From positions 16,835 to 80,834 of the IMG/VR virus record IMGVR_UViG_3300024308_000027: a stretch of 64,000 nt of DNA; one strand, written 5' to 3'. This DNA is from a virus. Numbering within the stretch: position 1 is the stretch's first letter; each line of letters begins with the position of its first letter. The position numbers and the translations under genes were made by a program. Of the stretch, positions 15,715 through 23,159 are shown in pieces. The notes below the pieces were generated by a model. The model saw only the letters and a program-made list of their open reading frames with translations, did no database searches and had not been told where the DNA came from.

Positions 15715-16428
15715 ATGAAAACAAAAACTATGGAAGCTGTGTTAGACCTTTTAGTTTCTATGCTGAAACAAAAATCAAGCAAAGTAGAAATCAGTTTAGA
15801 TGGAAACTTTGTTGTTATTCGTGGCGAATATGATGAAGATCTTTGTGAGGTTGTCGTCATGTCCATCTATGAAGTTCTACGTATAGAGAAAATTGATTTA
15901 GCTGACGAGAATGATTTTACGTTGGACAATTCTATGCGGATTATTCGTTTGTCTGAAATCTCGAATGAGACTTACGAAATATGGATCGACACACAGATCA
16001 AAACTAAATGTACCCAATCGTTCAATCTTCCTGTTGAAAAAGTTTGTGAATATTTGCGCTACTTGTGTGCCACATTTATTGCTGGCAGCGTAGAGAAAAA
16101 AATTCAATTGTACAGAGATTATTTTCTTAGTCCACATGCTCTAAACGAAAATGAAACTATGTACTTTCGTAACGGCTTACCTTTAGGGATAGGTACGCTT
16201 GAAGCACTAAACTACAATCCTGTAGTATTAGCTATGTATGAAACTGAACCTAAGTGCGTCAGTTTAGCTCAACTTCTTCCAAGTGAAATAAAAAGAGCCA
16301 GAAATAAAAGATCTACGTTAGAGTCGTTAATACTGCATGGACAGGCCATTAATTTTTCTCGTCCATTGTACCCACATCAGATTCTATGTTTAGTCAGATC
16401 GAAAGATTTGGTCGAAAGATATAAATAA
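15715..16428 (+). CDS. unknown protein, 237 aa
   Basis: First gene of unit P2. The ATG at 15715 follows AGAGGATATTACG, a version of the window's standard leader; an in-frame TTG upstream at 15688 lacks a site. Strand-rich N-terminal third with acidic loops, then helices, then a basic stretch EIKRARNKRSTLESL near the end. Not recognised. Confidence 0.82.
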   Translation: MKTKTMEAVLDLLVSMLKQKSSKVEISLDGNFVVIRGEYDEDLCEVVVMSIYEVLRIEKIDLADENDFTLDNSMRIIRLSEISNETYEIWIDTQIKTKCTQSFNLPVEKVCEYLRYLCATFIAGSVEKKIQLYRDYFLSPHALNENETMYFRNGLPLGIGTLEALNYNPVVLAMYETEPKCVSLAQLLPSEIKRARNKRSTLESLILHGQAINFSRPLYPHQILCLVRSKDLVERYK

Positions 16429-16453
16429 GTTAGTTTAACAAATGGAGAAAATC

Positions 16454-16699
16454 ATGAGTGATAAAAAAGTTCGTGCTGCTCAATCTCGTGTAAACATTGC
16501 AGAGAGAATGAGCGATATTACCGCTTGGCTGGAAAGTCAGGATGAAAATCTTTCTTTCGGTCTGAGATCCATCGTTGACGCAGAAAAGCTTTACGACTAT
16601 TTTACTTCAGACGAATCGCCAGATCGTTATGCAGATGGATCTGATGAAAAAGTTCGTGATGCACGAATTGGCGTCCTTGGCTATGACCCGCTGGCATAG
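16454..16699 (+). CDS. unknown acidic helical protein, 81 aa
   Basis: Starts at the ATG preceded by GGAGAAAATC; an ATG four codons earlier overlaps that ribosome site and is less likely. Helical, Asp/Glu/Ser rich, ending GVLGYDPLA. Hairpin H1 follows 10 nt after its stop. Not recognised. Confidence 0.75.
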   Translation: MSDKKVRAAQSRVNIAERMSDITAWLESQDENLSFGLRSIVDAEKLYDYFTSDESPDRYADGSDEKVRDARIGVLGYDPLA

Positions 16700-16709
16700 T
16701 TGTTTACTA

Positions 16710-16733
16710 GAGTACATTGCATTCAGTGTACTC
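16710..16733 (+). other. intergenic hairpin H1 of the wobble-stem family
   Basis: Arms GAGTACATTG and CAGTGTACTC, loop CATT. Ten pairs with a T-G wobble at pair 8 between A-T (pair 7) and T-A (pair 9). No T-tract follows, so it is not a standard terminator. It lies 40 nt before the ATG at 16773. Confidence 0.75.
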
Positions 16734-16772
16734 AATGAAAACAATTGTACTTGACAAAAAGAGGATAACAAA

Positions 16773-17084
16773 ATGGAAGCAAAAGAAATTTTAAAGCAAA
16801 TACTGGCGTCAACTTTTACCGTTAATAAAGCTAACGGAACTGTGACTCTGGTTGTGGATCAGGAAGTTATTGATCGTGCTGTTGTGCTGGCTAATACGCC
16901 AGACGTTCACGAATTCACTCTTTACTTTATTGGTGGTAAAAAAGAGGTTGTAAGGGGTGCAACTATTGCAGATGCTTGCAACAAAGCAGGTTACGGCCAA
17001 GGAGCCATATCTGCCTTAGATTTTTACTGCAAAGTTGATGAAGGTAGTTATACCTATGTTGACGGAAACTGGAAAAAAGATTAA
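16773..17084 (+). CDS. conserved phage-type protein of unknown function, 103 aa
   Basis: AGAGGATAACAAA precedes the ATG. The C-terminal half, TLYFIGGKKEVVRGATIADACNKAGYGQGAISALDFY in pieces, resembles a short domain I recall from many phage hypotheticals (G-x-x-x-V-x-G ... A-x-x-x-A-G-Y-G-x-G-A ... A-L-D-F-Y). Soluble, alpha/beta. It follows hairpin H1, which may control it. Confidence 0.75.
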   Translation: MEAKEILKQILASTFTVNKANGTVTLVVDQEVIDRAVVLANTPDVHEFTLYFIGGKKEVVRGATIADACNKAGYGQGAISALDFYCKVDEGSYTYVDGNWKKD

Positions 17085-17096
17085 TTGGAGAAATGT

Positions 17097-17525
17097 ATGA
17101 CCAAACAAAATGTAATGAAACTTACGTCAGAAAACGTGACAGCAATTTTTCTTGATTCTCTTTTTCGTGAAGAGGAAGTTGCAGATAAAGGGCCAATGCT
17201 TGAAGAAGGTACTTATCTTTTAGGTTCAGGTGTTGTCACAAAAGTTGGCTTTCATCCAGAGCGTTGTCGCGGCCACAAAGAATCTGTTGTTGATATGTTA
17301 AATCAACTGGATGATTCTTTCAAAAGAACTGAAGGTGAAACTTTTCTGAATATGTGTGCTGATAAAAGTGGTGCGCTCTGGACTGGCCAACAAAGAATTG
17401 TTGATCAACTTGTATGTCTTGGCGTTGCACTTGAGTTACTGACTTTAACGCCACGGGAAAGAAATTCCAGTTTACCCGGCGGAGTTCCTTTTGTAATGGT
17501 GAAACTTTCTTCTCAAACCGAATAA
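17097..17525 (+). CDS. conserved protein of unknown function, 142 aa
   Basis: The start at 17097 is set by TTGGAGAAATGT. The pattern GFHPERCRGHKESVVDML, ETFLNMCADKSG, WTGQ, VDQLVCLGVA and SSLPGGVPFVMV matches a small family I recall from phages and bacteria (GFxPxRxxxHRxxIxxLLxxLPxxF ... FLNAC ... LPGGMPY). Function unknown. Between hairpins H1 and H2. Confidence 0.75.
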   Translation: MTKQNVMKLTSENVTAIFLDSLFREEEVADKGPMLEEGTYLLGSGVVTKVGFHPERCRGHKESVVDMLNQLDDSFKRTEGETFLNMCADKSGALWTGQQRIVDQLVCLGVALELLTLTPRERNSSLPGGVPFVMVKLSSQTE

Positions 17526-17536
17526 GTTTGTTTGTA

Positions 17537-17559
17537 GCGTACATTACTTTAGTGTACGC
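17537..17559 (+). other. intergenic hairpin H2 of the wobble-stem family
   Basis: Arms GCGTACATTA and TAGTGTACGC, loop CTT, with the same pair 7-9 triplet (A-T, T-G, T-A) as H1. It is 28 nt upstream of the ATG at 17587, and downstream bases are AATCAAAAATTC with no T-tract. Confidence 0.75.
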
Positions 17560-17586
17560 AATCAAAAATTCTTAAAGGAGAATATT

Positions 17587-18012
17587 ATGCAATTAATAAA
17601 TACGTTAAATTTTTTGTTTCTTTCTGAGTTTGGTGATACACATTACTCAATAGAAAAGTCTGGACATCGTGCTGGACTTTTAAGCGAAGCCAGTAGAAAG
17701 GCAATGAATGAAAGTTTTGTTTTGACCGTTAATCCAGAGATATTAACTCAAGATCTTTTCGAGGCAGCCGCTGGAAAAGATCATTGCCCTTACGCACGTT
17801 CAGCCTTAAACTATGCGGCCAAGTATGTGATCTCTGAATTTTACCAAGGTAAATATGATTATGTTGTGTTAGACCATTTACCTGTATTCATTGTTGATGC
17901 GTTTGCAAAAAGTTTGTGGGATAAATACGAAATCAAATCTGCGGTAAGTGGTTTAATCGGGTCTGGTAATATTTTAATGAGTTACTACCCGCATCGTCGA
18001 ATTTTAATATAG
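17587..18012 (+). CDS. unknown protein, 141 aa; distant paralog of the gene at 12434
   Basis: AAGGAGAATATT precedes the ATG. Its C-terminal 55 residues align with the first gene of unit P1 (DYVVLDHLPVFIVD / DYVLVDGIPLFFVQ and a final basic HRRILI / HKRII). The N-terminal half differs. Function unknown; presence in two early-type units suggests a duplicated early effector. Confidence 0.78.
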   Translation: MQLINTLNFLFLSEFGDTHYSIEKSGHRAGLLSEASRKAMNESFVLTVNPEILTQDLFEAAAGKDHCPYARSALNYAAKYVISEFYQGKYDYVVLDHLPVFIVDAFAKSLWDKYEIKSAVSGLIGSGNILMSYYPHRRILI

Positions 18013-18021
18013 GAGAATATT

Positions 18022-18654
18022 ATGAAACCGCATCTTAAAAAACAAGTGAAAAGAACTGCTTTGCCAAAACATATTGAATCTGCTGTTCATATGCCAGCGC
18101 ATGAACTTACTTTGGCTCAAGCACGGGAAATGTTTGAAAAAATTGGTGAGCCAATTCCTGCACCACAAAACGATGGACTTTCTTTAACAGACATAAGTAT
18201 TCCTCCGCAATCATTGGCCCAAAAGCTCGGTGAATGGTACGGTGGTGAGGTTGTAGTAAACGGCTGTTTGCGTAGAGGTGAAATGTTGGTCATTGCTGGT
18301 ACGTCTGACGCAGGAAAATCTCAGCTAAGTAATGTAAGACTTAAACAACTTTTTCCAACTTTGCAATTTGAGGCCGCAAATTTAAAGTCAGATGAGTTGC
18401 TTGCTGAATTTGTATTGCAATACCCCCAATATAAAATAAAGGCAACTGATTCTGAAATTTCTGCTGTTGCGTATTGCAAAAATTTTATTGCAGAACTGGT
18501 GGTGAATGTAGATCCAATGAAAGAAGATCATCGCTACTGGCATACAATAACAATGTTACACACTGACGAACGTATTGATGTTGGGCCATACGCAGCAACG
18601 CCACTTGAGGCAATCCAGCGACATAGTTTGACGTTCGCGGCAAACCTTATATAA
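18022..18654 (+). CDS. P-loop protein with a short, atypical C-terminal part, 210 aa
   Basis: AGGAGAATATT precedes the ATG. Walker A GTSDAGKS spans residues 93-100, after RRGEMLVIA, the usual strand of RecA/KaiC/DnaB-like ATPases. Residues 1-90 are basic then helical. Only 110 residues follow and no Walker B (hydrophobic stretch ending DE/DD) is seen. They look like a separate strand-helix domain (YKIKATDSEISAVAYCKNFIAEL ... ERIDVGPYAATPLEAIQRH). Either a degenerate P-loop fused to another domain or a remnant ATPase. Confidence 0.6.
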   Translation: MKPHLKKQVKRTALPKHIESAVHMPAHELTLAQAREMFEKIGEPIPAPQNDGLSLTDISIPPQSLAQKLGEWYGGEVVVNGCLRRGEMLVIAGTSDAGKSQLSNVRLKQLFPTLQFEAANLKSDELLAEFVLQYPQYKIKATDSEISAVAYCKNFIAELVVNVDPMKEDHRYWHTITMLHTDERIDVGPYAATPLEAIQRHSLTFAANLI

Positions 18655-18681
18655 ATTTTTTCTTTTTAAGAGGATAGAATT

Positions 18682-19146
18682 ATGGAAACTTTTTGGTTTT
18701 TAGTTGACGGCCTTGTTCAACTTTTTGGTTGGCTTTGTGTTGCTTTTGTTGCATTCATCTTGTTATGGATGATTTGGGATTACCTGAAAATATCTTGTGT
18801 GATGTTCTTTGTGTTGTTACGTAACGTCTGCTTAAAGAAAGACTATTTGAAAAAGCATGGCTACAAAGTTTTCTGGCTTACGTTTTTAGGTTGCTTTAAA
18901 TTCAGCAATTTTACTGGTGCAAGTGGAGGCACAGTTCATTATGAATTTAAAGGTTGTCCAGCTGATCTTTTCAGAATTAAATTTGACTTCCAAAATTTTC
19001 TACCTAAGTGGACTGTAACAAAGAATCATAATATTTCAGCAAACTATTCGGTTACAGCTGCTGACTTGATTTCTGAAAACATAGGAGATTCTTCAGATAC
19101 CGCAAAAAGTTTGAAAGAAGAATTGTTGAACAACGATCAGAATTGA
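18682..19146 (+). CDS. membrane protein, 154 aa
   Basis: AGAGGATAGAATT precedes the ATG. Residues 5-50 form two closely spaced hydrophobic helices (VQLFGWLCVAFVAFILLWMIW and ISCVMFFVLLRNV). The rest is soluble with strands, probably cytoplasmic given the following lysines. Function unknown. Confidence 0.78.
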   Translation: METFWFLVDGLVQLFGWLCVAFVAFILLWMIWDYLKISCVMFFVLLRNVCLKKDYLKKHGYKVFWLTFLGCFKFSNFTGASGGTVHYEFKGCPADLFRIKFDFQNFLPKWTVTKNHNISANYSVTAADLISENIGDSSDTAKSLKEELLNNDQN

Positions 19147-19197
19147 ATAAACTTTTCGCGGCCATAGAAAAACTTGAATCAAATGTAAGGACGATAA

Positions 19198-19479
19198 ATG
19201 GAAACCCTTTACTTCTTTTATAGTGAAAAACAAAAAGCAATTAAGCAAGTAATTGCAAAACAGAATAACCACAAAGTCAATATTAACCATGTTGTGGACG
19301 CAAACGGTGTTATCCATGAATACACGCTTGCAACTAAATCTAGGACAACAACCGCAAATTTTGATGACCTTGTTTTTCTGTGTGAAGCAACTATGGCCTG
19401 TGTTATCAGTAATGGTTTTCCACAAGGACACTGGGCCAAAGAACACATGCACAAATTTAATCTTGGAGTAAGCAAATGA
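19198..19479 (+). CDS. unknown protein, 93 aa
   Basis: AAGGACGATAA precedes the ATG. Small, basic, soluble. Residues 20-50 are strand-like (HKVNINHVVDANGVIHEYTLATK). It overlaps the next start by 4 nt. A 51-nt gap upstream holds no clear signal. Not recognised. Confidence 0.72.
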   Translation: METLYFFYSEKQKAIKQVIAKQNNHKVNINHVVDANGVIHEYTLATKSRTTTANFDDLVFLCEATMACVISNGFPQGHWAKEHMHKFNLGVSK

Positions 19480-19799
19480 ATATAATGTATTTTGTCTTAG
19501 CTATTCCAGCCATTATTTTTGTGCTTGGCCTGTATAGAGTATTGAGTGTTTGTTTGCATCAAGATCGTACTGGCGCATTAACCATTCGTGTAGGCTGGTC
19601 GAACTATGTCATTCGCAGATCTAGTGAAACTGGGAATCTTTCTGTTTACCGAATAGATGATGATTTTTGCTACGATGAAATTTTGGTTGATAGCAAAAAG
19701 TTTGAAACCTACGTCATAGATCTAGTGTTCACACATTTTAAAGATGTGATGCCGGATCAGGCTAAGACCAAACGCTTCTTGCGTAAATTTTACTGGTAA
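19476..19799 (+). CDS. single-pass membrane protein, 107 aa; tandem paralog of the next gene
   Basis: The ATG overlaps the previous stop (AAATGAA). One N-terminal transmembrane helix (residues 4-24) precedes a domain with IRVGWSNYVIRR, KKFETYVIDLVFTHF and a basic end KRFLRKFYW. These correspond to IRVGLSHYRFTR, KKLAEYLTRLIDDNF and KRWLRKFL in the next gene. Function unknown. Confidence 0.78.
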   Translation: MNIMYFVLAIPAIIFVLGLYRVLSVCLHQDRTGALTIRVGWSNYVIRRSSETGNLSVYRIDDDFCYDEILVDSKKFETYVIDLVFTHFKDVMPDQAKTKRFLRKFYW

Positions 19800-19810
19800 G
19801 GAACTTTATA

Positions 19811-20146
19811 GTGGACTATGTATTTCTTACACTTATCGTTTTGATGTTTGCTTGTCTAATCTACAAACTTTTTACCGTCCGAATTTTATTTCAACGGAGG
19901 TTAGGTGAGCATTTTTATTACATACGTGTCGGATTAAGTCACTACAGATTTACCAGACACAATTGCGCTTTAGGTGTTGTGTACAAACATGATGCTCACG
20001 ACTTTAGTAAAGCTGTTCCAATTGCCGACAAAAAGTTGGCTGAATATTTAACGCGATTAATTGACGACAACTTTCCGCCAGAAGGTCGCTATGATCCAAC
20101 TATTGTTGTGAGCCGTGTTAAACGCTGGCTACGCAAATTTCTTTAA
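19811..20146 (+). CDS. single-pass membrane protein, 111 aa, GTG start; tandem paralog of the previous gene
   Basis: GTG start at 19811 with AAGGA 8 nt upstream; no ATG is available before the transmembrane helix (residues 3-20). The soluble domain matches the previous gene block by block, including the final Arg-rich helix. A recent-looking duplication with diverged sequence. Function unknown. Confidence 0.76.
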   Translation: MDYVFLTLIVLMFACLIYKLFTVRILFQRRLGEHFYYIRVGLSHYRFTRHNCALGVVYKHDAHDFSKAVPIADKKLAEYLTRLIDDNFPPEGRYDPTIVVSRVKRWLRKFL

Positions 20147-20158
20147 GGGGAATTAAAA

Positions 20159-20962
20159 ATGTCTAAAGGTTTTGATATACTGTTTTTAATTAGTCGTGCT
20201 TTGGAAGAAATAACAAAAGTTGTTGACGCCAAAGTTTTAATCAGCTGCATGAATGATCTTGAAACAGCTGAACAGCGTCAAATGTTAGAAAAGCTGATGA
20301 AGGATTCTATCATAGGTAGTTTAACAAAAGATCCGGTATTCACTGAATCGTTTGTAAATCAGATTTTCGATGGCCCAACCCTTTCTATGGCCTACAACTA
20401 TCTTAAGTTAAATCTCAGATTAGAATGTGAGAAACTCAAGATGTTAGAAAAGTTTCAAACACATCAATCTGAATTGACTGGCACTGAATGGAACTTGACC
20501 ATAGAAAAAACTATGAGCATGATCAGCGCTAAGAATCCAGAGCCGTTCTGCAATGCTATGCAGCATGTGCTGAATCAATGTGCTTCTTTGCGTGAAGTAC
20601 GAACGCTTTATCTGTATTTAGAAAGAGCATTGAAGTTAGGTTCCTTTACCTGCCGAAATTCAAAAAACATGAAGTTGTATGTGTTTGACGATAAAACAAA
20701 CCAACTATTGCAGGACATAAATTCAAAGTGCATATCTAAAGCCTTTGAGGAGTACGGTCAGAAAGAAGTCCGGTTGGTTTTTCAATTGATTATTGAAGAT
20801 CAAACTAAAGCTTCATGGGAACCCGACGACTTTATTGTAAGGGATTACCTTATAGTAAAGCTAACAGCTAACACAACTGAAACTTTGGTTATGTATGCGT
20901 ACAATCCAGCGTCAGCTAGTTTTCCAGAAGCAGAGTGGCTGACTCGCCTCGAAAAATTCTAA
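20159..20962 (+). CDS. unknown protein, 267 aa; distant paralog of the gene at 42620
   Basis: AAGGGGAATTAAAA precedes the ATG. Mostly helical. The C-terminal half aligns with the 277-aa gene in unit P3: LYLYLERALKLGSF / FIWYIERSISLGTL, then CISKAFEEYGQKEVRLVFQLI / EIARVFEEHGTDAVELVFDFT, then ASWEPDDFIVRDYLI / KSWAVHDYFI. Function unknown. Confidence 0.8.
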   Translation: MSKGFDILFLISRALEEITKVVDAKVLISCMNDLETAEQRQMLEKLMKDSIIGSLTKDPVFTESFVNQIFDGPTLSMAYNYLKLNLRLECEKLKMLEKFQTHQSELTGTEWNLTIEKTMSMISAKNPEPFCNAMQHVLNQCASLREVRTLYLYLERALKLGSFTCRNSKNMKLYVFDDKTNQLLQDINSKCISKAFEEYGQKEVRLVFQLIIEDQTKASWEPDDFIVRDYLIVKLTANTTETLVMYAYNPASASFPEAEWLTRLEKF

Positions 20963-20973
20963 GGAGCATTGCT

Positions 20974-21351
20974 ATGGATTATGAAAGGTATAAAAGCATA
21001 GTAATAGCCATAGCAAAAGCTTTTGGCTGTTTTGCAGCTGTTACTTGTTGTGCTTTGTTGTATACAGAAGTTTGCCGCGAAACAGTTAGCAAACTTTTTG
21101 TGGATGCTTGGCTTACCGTCAGCATTATGATTTATCTTGTTCTGGTGTCTGCATTAACATGGTTTAATACAAAATATTTGTTTAGCAGACGCAAAAGAAT
21201 TCAAGAATGTGCTGCGGGTCAGCTGGATAAACTCACAAAGCAATTAGATGTTGAATGGCATGAGATAAGAATCTTTGACATTTTTACAAGTCTTATGGTT
21301 GTTATCACTATTCTGCAATTAGGTGCAATGTTTGTTAGAAGGATAGTCTAA
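20974..21351 (+). CDS. membrane protein, 125 aa, three transmembrane helices
   Basis: The ATG at 20974 follows AAGGAGCATTGCT; the frame runs further upstream without a site. Hydrophobic helices at about 9-30, 42-62 and 98-118, with a charged cytoplasmic-looking segment (SRRKRIQECAAGQLDKL) between the last two. The stop overlaps the next start by one base (TAATG). Confidence 0.78.
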   Translation: MDYERYKSIVIAIAKAFGCFAAVTCCALLYTEVCRETVSKLFVDAWLTVSIMIYLVLVSALTWFNTKYLFSRRKRIQECAAGQLDKLTKQLDVEWHEIRIFDIFTSLMVVITILQLGAMFVRRIV

Positions 21352-22205
21352 TGTACGTTTCAACTTTTGAAGAACTCAATCAACTACGGATTGCCAAAGA
21401 TGCGTATGAAGATGCTGTTATTTGGGATCATGATAAAAATAAAGAGGCAAGAGAAAAACATCTTGCCTTAGTTCAATCTAAATATCCAGATCTCACATTT
21501 TCGTGGACATCGGCTTATCAAGGTGATGGAACTTTGCCACTATTGATAACAAGTTCCTCTTACAATCTGGATAGTGTAAATCATGAGATAGGTCACGCAC
21601 TGCATTTTCTGCATGTTAAACCTAAGCGTCTTGGTTTTCACAACTTTGCTTTTGATCTTGCAACTGAGTTTGTTTTTGATCGCAACGTGAACGCAGTTAA
21701 AACAACTAAGCCTGTAGAAAATGAATTGGCTGCAATTGCAATTCAAATGCGATTAAATGAAATCTGCGGTATTCCAGCTAAAATGAATCGTGCAGTTATC
21801 TACGGTCTTATTGACATGATCGTTAATGACTTCAGGTTAGAGGGTTGCCAAAACATTCCGGTTACTCGCTACCATACGCGCAGAAAACTTTACTCTTATT
21901 TAAAAGGCAAGGTTCGTTTTATAAACAAAAAGATTGAGAAACTAAATAAAACAGTGCCTCAACCTACACCAGCTGATCTTGATGATTCTGTTTATAGAGA
22001 ACAGCTTTTAAAGTTGTGTGCCCAACGAAATGCGATAGAGGCTCAATCTACTAAAATCTATAGCCAGCAATCTAGGCAGCATGAAATGGATCGCTACAAC
22101 TGGTGCATTAAAAAATTTGAACAACTTCTGAATGTGTACACTTTGGAATTTGTTAGTTCATTACTCAGCCAATTACCAAAGGCATTATCTGAATTAAGGA
22201 ATTAG
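21351..22205 (+). CDS. zinc metalloprotease-like protein (HEIGH motif), 284 aa
   Basis: HEIGH at residues 78-82 in SVNHEIGHALHF, with a candidate third ligand Glu106 in FDLATEFVFDR: the HExxH plus downstream Glu arrangement of gluzincin-type peptidases. The C-terminal 100 residues are helical and basic. There is no signal peptide, so it would act in the cytoplasm. Substrate unknown. A structural, non-catalytic HExxH cannot be excluded. Start overlaps the stop of the membrane protein before it; the SspB-like gene follows after 1 nt. Confidence 0.6.
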   Translation: MYVSTFEELNQLRIAKDAYEDAVIWDHDKNKEAREKHLALVQSKYPDLTFSWTSAYQGDGTLPLLITSSSYNLDSVNHEIGHALHFLHVKPKRLGFHNFAFDLATEFVFDRNVNAVKTTKPVENELAAIAIQMRLNEICGIPAKMNRAVIYGLIDMIVNDFRLEGCQNIPVTRYHTRRKLYSYLKGKVRFINKKIEKLNKTVPQPTPADLDDSVYREQLLKLCAQRNAIEAQSTKIYSQQSRQHEMDRYNWCIKKFEQLLNVYTLEFVSSLLSQLPKALSELRN

Positions 22206-22206
22206 T

Positions 22207-22668
22207 ATGAATATTTTTCAATCCACAAAAGTTTCTCGCATTATGCAAATTTGTGATTCTGTTCGTACAGGTAAAAGCCGTGTGCGAATGACTTTTCTTA
22301 TTAAAGCCGCTGTCGCAGGTGAAGATCCACAGGCAGCACCTGATATTCTTGTGGCAAAAAAATTGAATGTCTCACCAAATTTAATGGCTAATCCAACTGT
22401 AGATCGTGAAGGAATTCTACACGTTTTTATTCATCGTGGTGCGTGTCCAGATCTATTGATCGATGAAGAGTTTGTTACCGGTTATGTGACAGTAAACAAA
22501 GCACCTTGTCACTTCCAAGTACCAATCGGCTGTGTTCTTCAAATAGAAGATCTCACGCTTGGTTTGTGTGCGTCGTTTGAAGTTGATATGAATCTTTTCA
22601 TTGGTGAAAATCAGCCAGTAGTTGAAGAAGTAGCTAAGCAAAAAACACATTTGAGGGTTGTAGAATGA
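22207..22668 (+). CDS. SspB-like ClpXP adaptor candidate, 153 aa
   Basis: The C-terminus THLRVVE resembles the ClpX-binding tail of E. coli SspB (ALRVVK), set off by a charged linker (NQPVVEEVAKQK). The core also follows the SspB fold order: PDILVAKKLNV, a strand pair GILHVFIHRGACPDLLIDEEFVTGYVTVN in pieces (SspB GQIVLNIAPRAVGNLEL ... FNARF), then CHFQVPIGCVLQIED (SspB RQVSVPLAAVLAIYA) and an acidic stretch. SspB tethers ssrA-tagged substrates to ClpXP. A phage copy could redirect that protease. Identity is by-eye alignment against recalled sequence. Overlaps the next start by 4 nt. Confidence 0.6.
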   Translation: MNIFQSTKVSRIMQICDSVRTGKSRVRMTFLIKAAVAGEDPQAAPDILVAKKLNVSPNLMANPTVDREGILHVFIHRGACPDLLIDEEFVTGYVTVNKAPCHFQVPIGCVLQIEDLTLGLCASFEVDMNLFIGENQPVVEEVAKQKTHLRVVE

Positions 22669-23150
22669 TAGTCTTGTATGATGCTTCAAAAAGTTTACAG
22701 TTAATTGCACCGAATCCAGAAGCCATTGCTTTTAGTCAGCCTTTATTCGCGTTCAACAATTACGAGGAATTAGTAGAAGAACTGCGAAAACTTTTGGTGT
22801 TGAGTCCTGATATTTGTTTTGCTGCTGTAGTAAGTGGCAGACTTTTTACCATTCGTAAATTGATTGCACATGCAGCTCTTTATGTAGATCACTTGACCAG
22901 CGGTGATTATGAAGATCGTTATTGTCTATCAAATGTAGATTTGGCTGTACGTGCGATTGAAGAATACAAAACAACTGGCGAAGTTCGTTATTGGCAAAAG
23001 CACCATAATCAAAGATTGCGGGTCATAGGTGATCTGATGTTTCATGAAAGTGATCCACCTATTCCAGAATGTTCTTTGCGTTGTGTTCCGTGGAATACAG
23101 TCGAACTTAAAAAACAATATCCATACGATTCAATTCTGGATAAATTTTAG
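22665..23150 (+). CDS. unknown protein, 161 aa
   Basis: ATGA-coupled to the SspB-like gene. Mixed alpha/beta with a hydrophobic strand SPDICFAAVVSGRLFTI near the middle and two Cys close to the C-terminus (PECSLRCVPW). Coupled synthesis suggests a linked role, but no family is recognised. Confidence 0.78.
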   Translation: MIVLYDASKSLQLIAPNPEAIAFSQPLFAFNNYEELVEELRKLLVLSPDICFAAVVSGRLFTIRKLIAHAALYVDHLTSGDYEDRYCLSNVDLAVRAIEEYKTTGEVRYWQKHHNQRLRVIGDLMFHESDPPIPECSLRCVPWNTVELKKQYPYDSILDKF

Positions 23151-23159
23151 AGGTAACTT

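Noticed and set aside
16740-16760. TTGACA-like hexamer before the gene at 16773
   Set aside because: TTGACA is present but no -10 follows at 16-18 nt before the ribosome site and ATG.
19143-19223. 26-codon TTG-started frame between 19146 and the gene at 19198
   Set aside because: No ribosome site and a tail that overlaps the next gene out of frame; likely chance.
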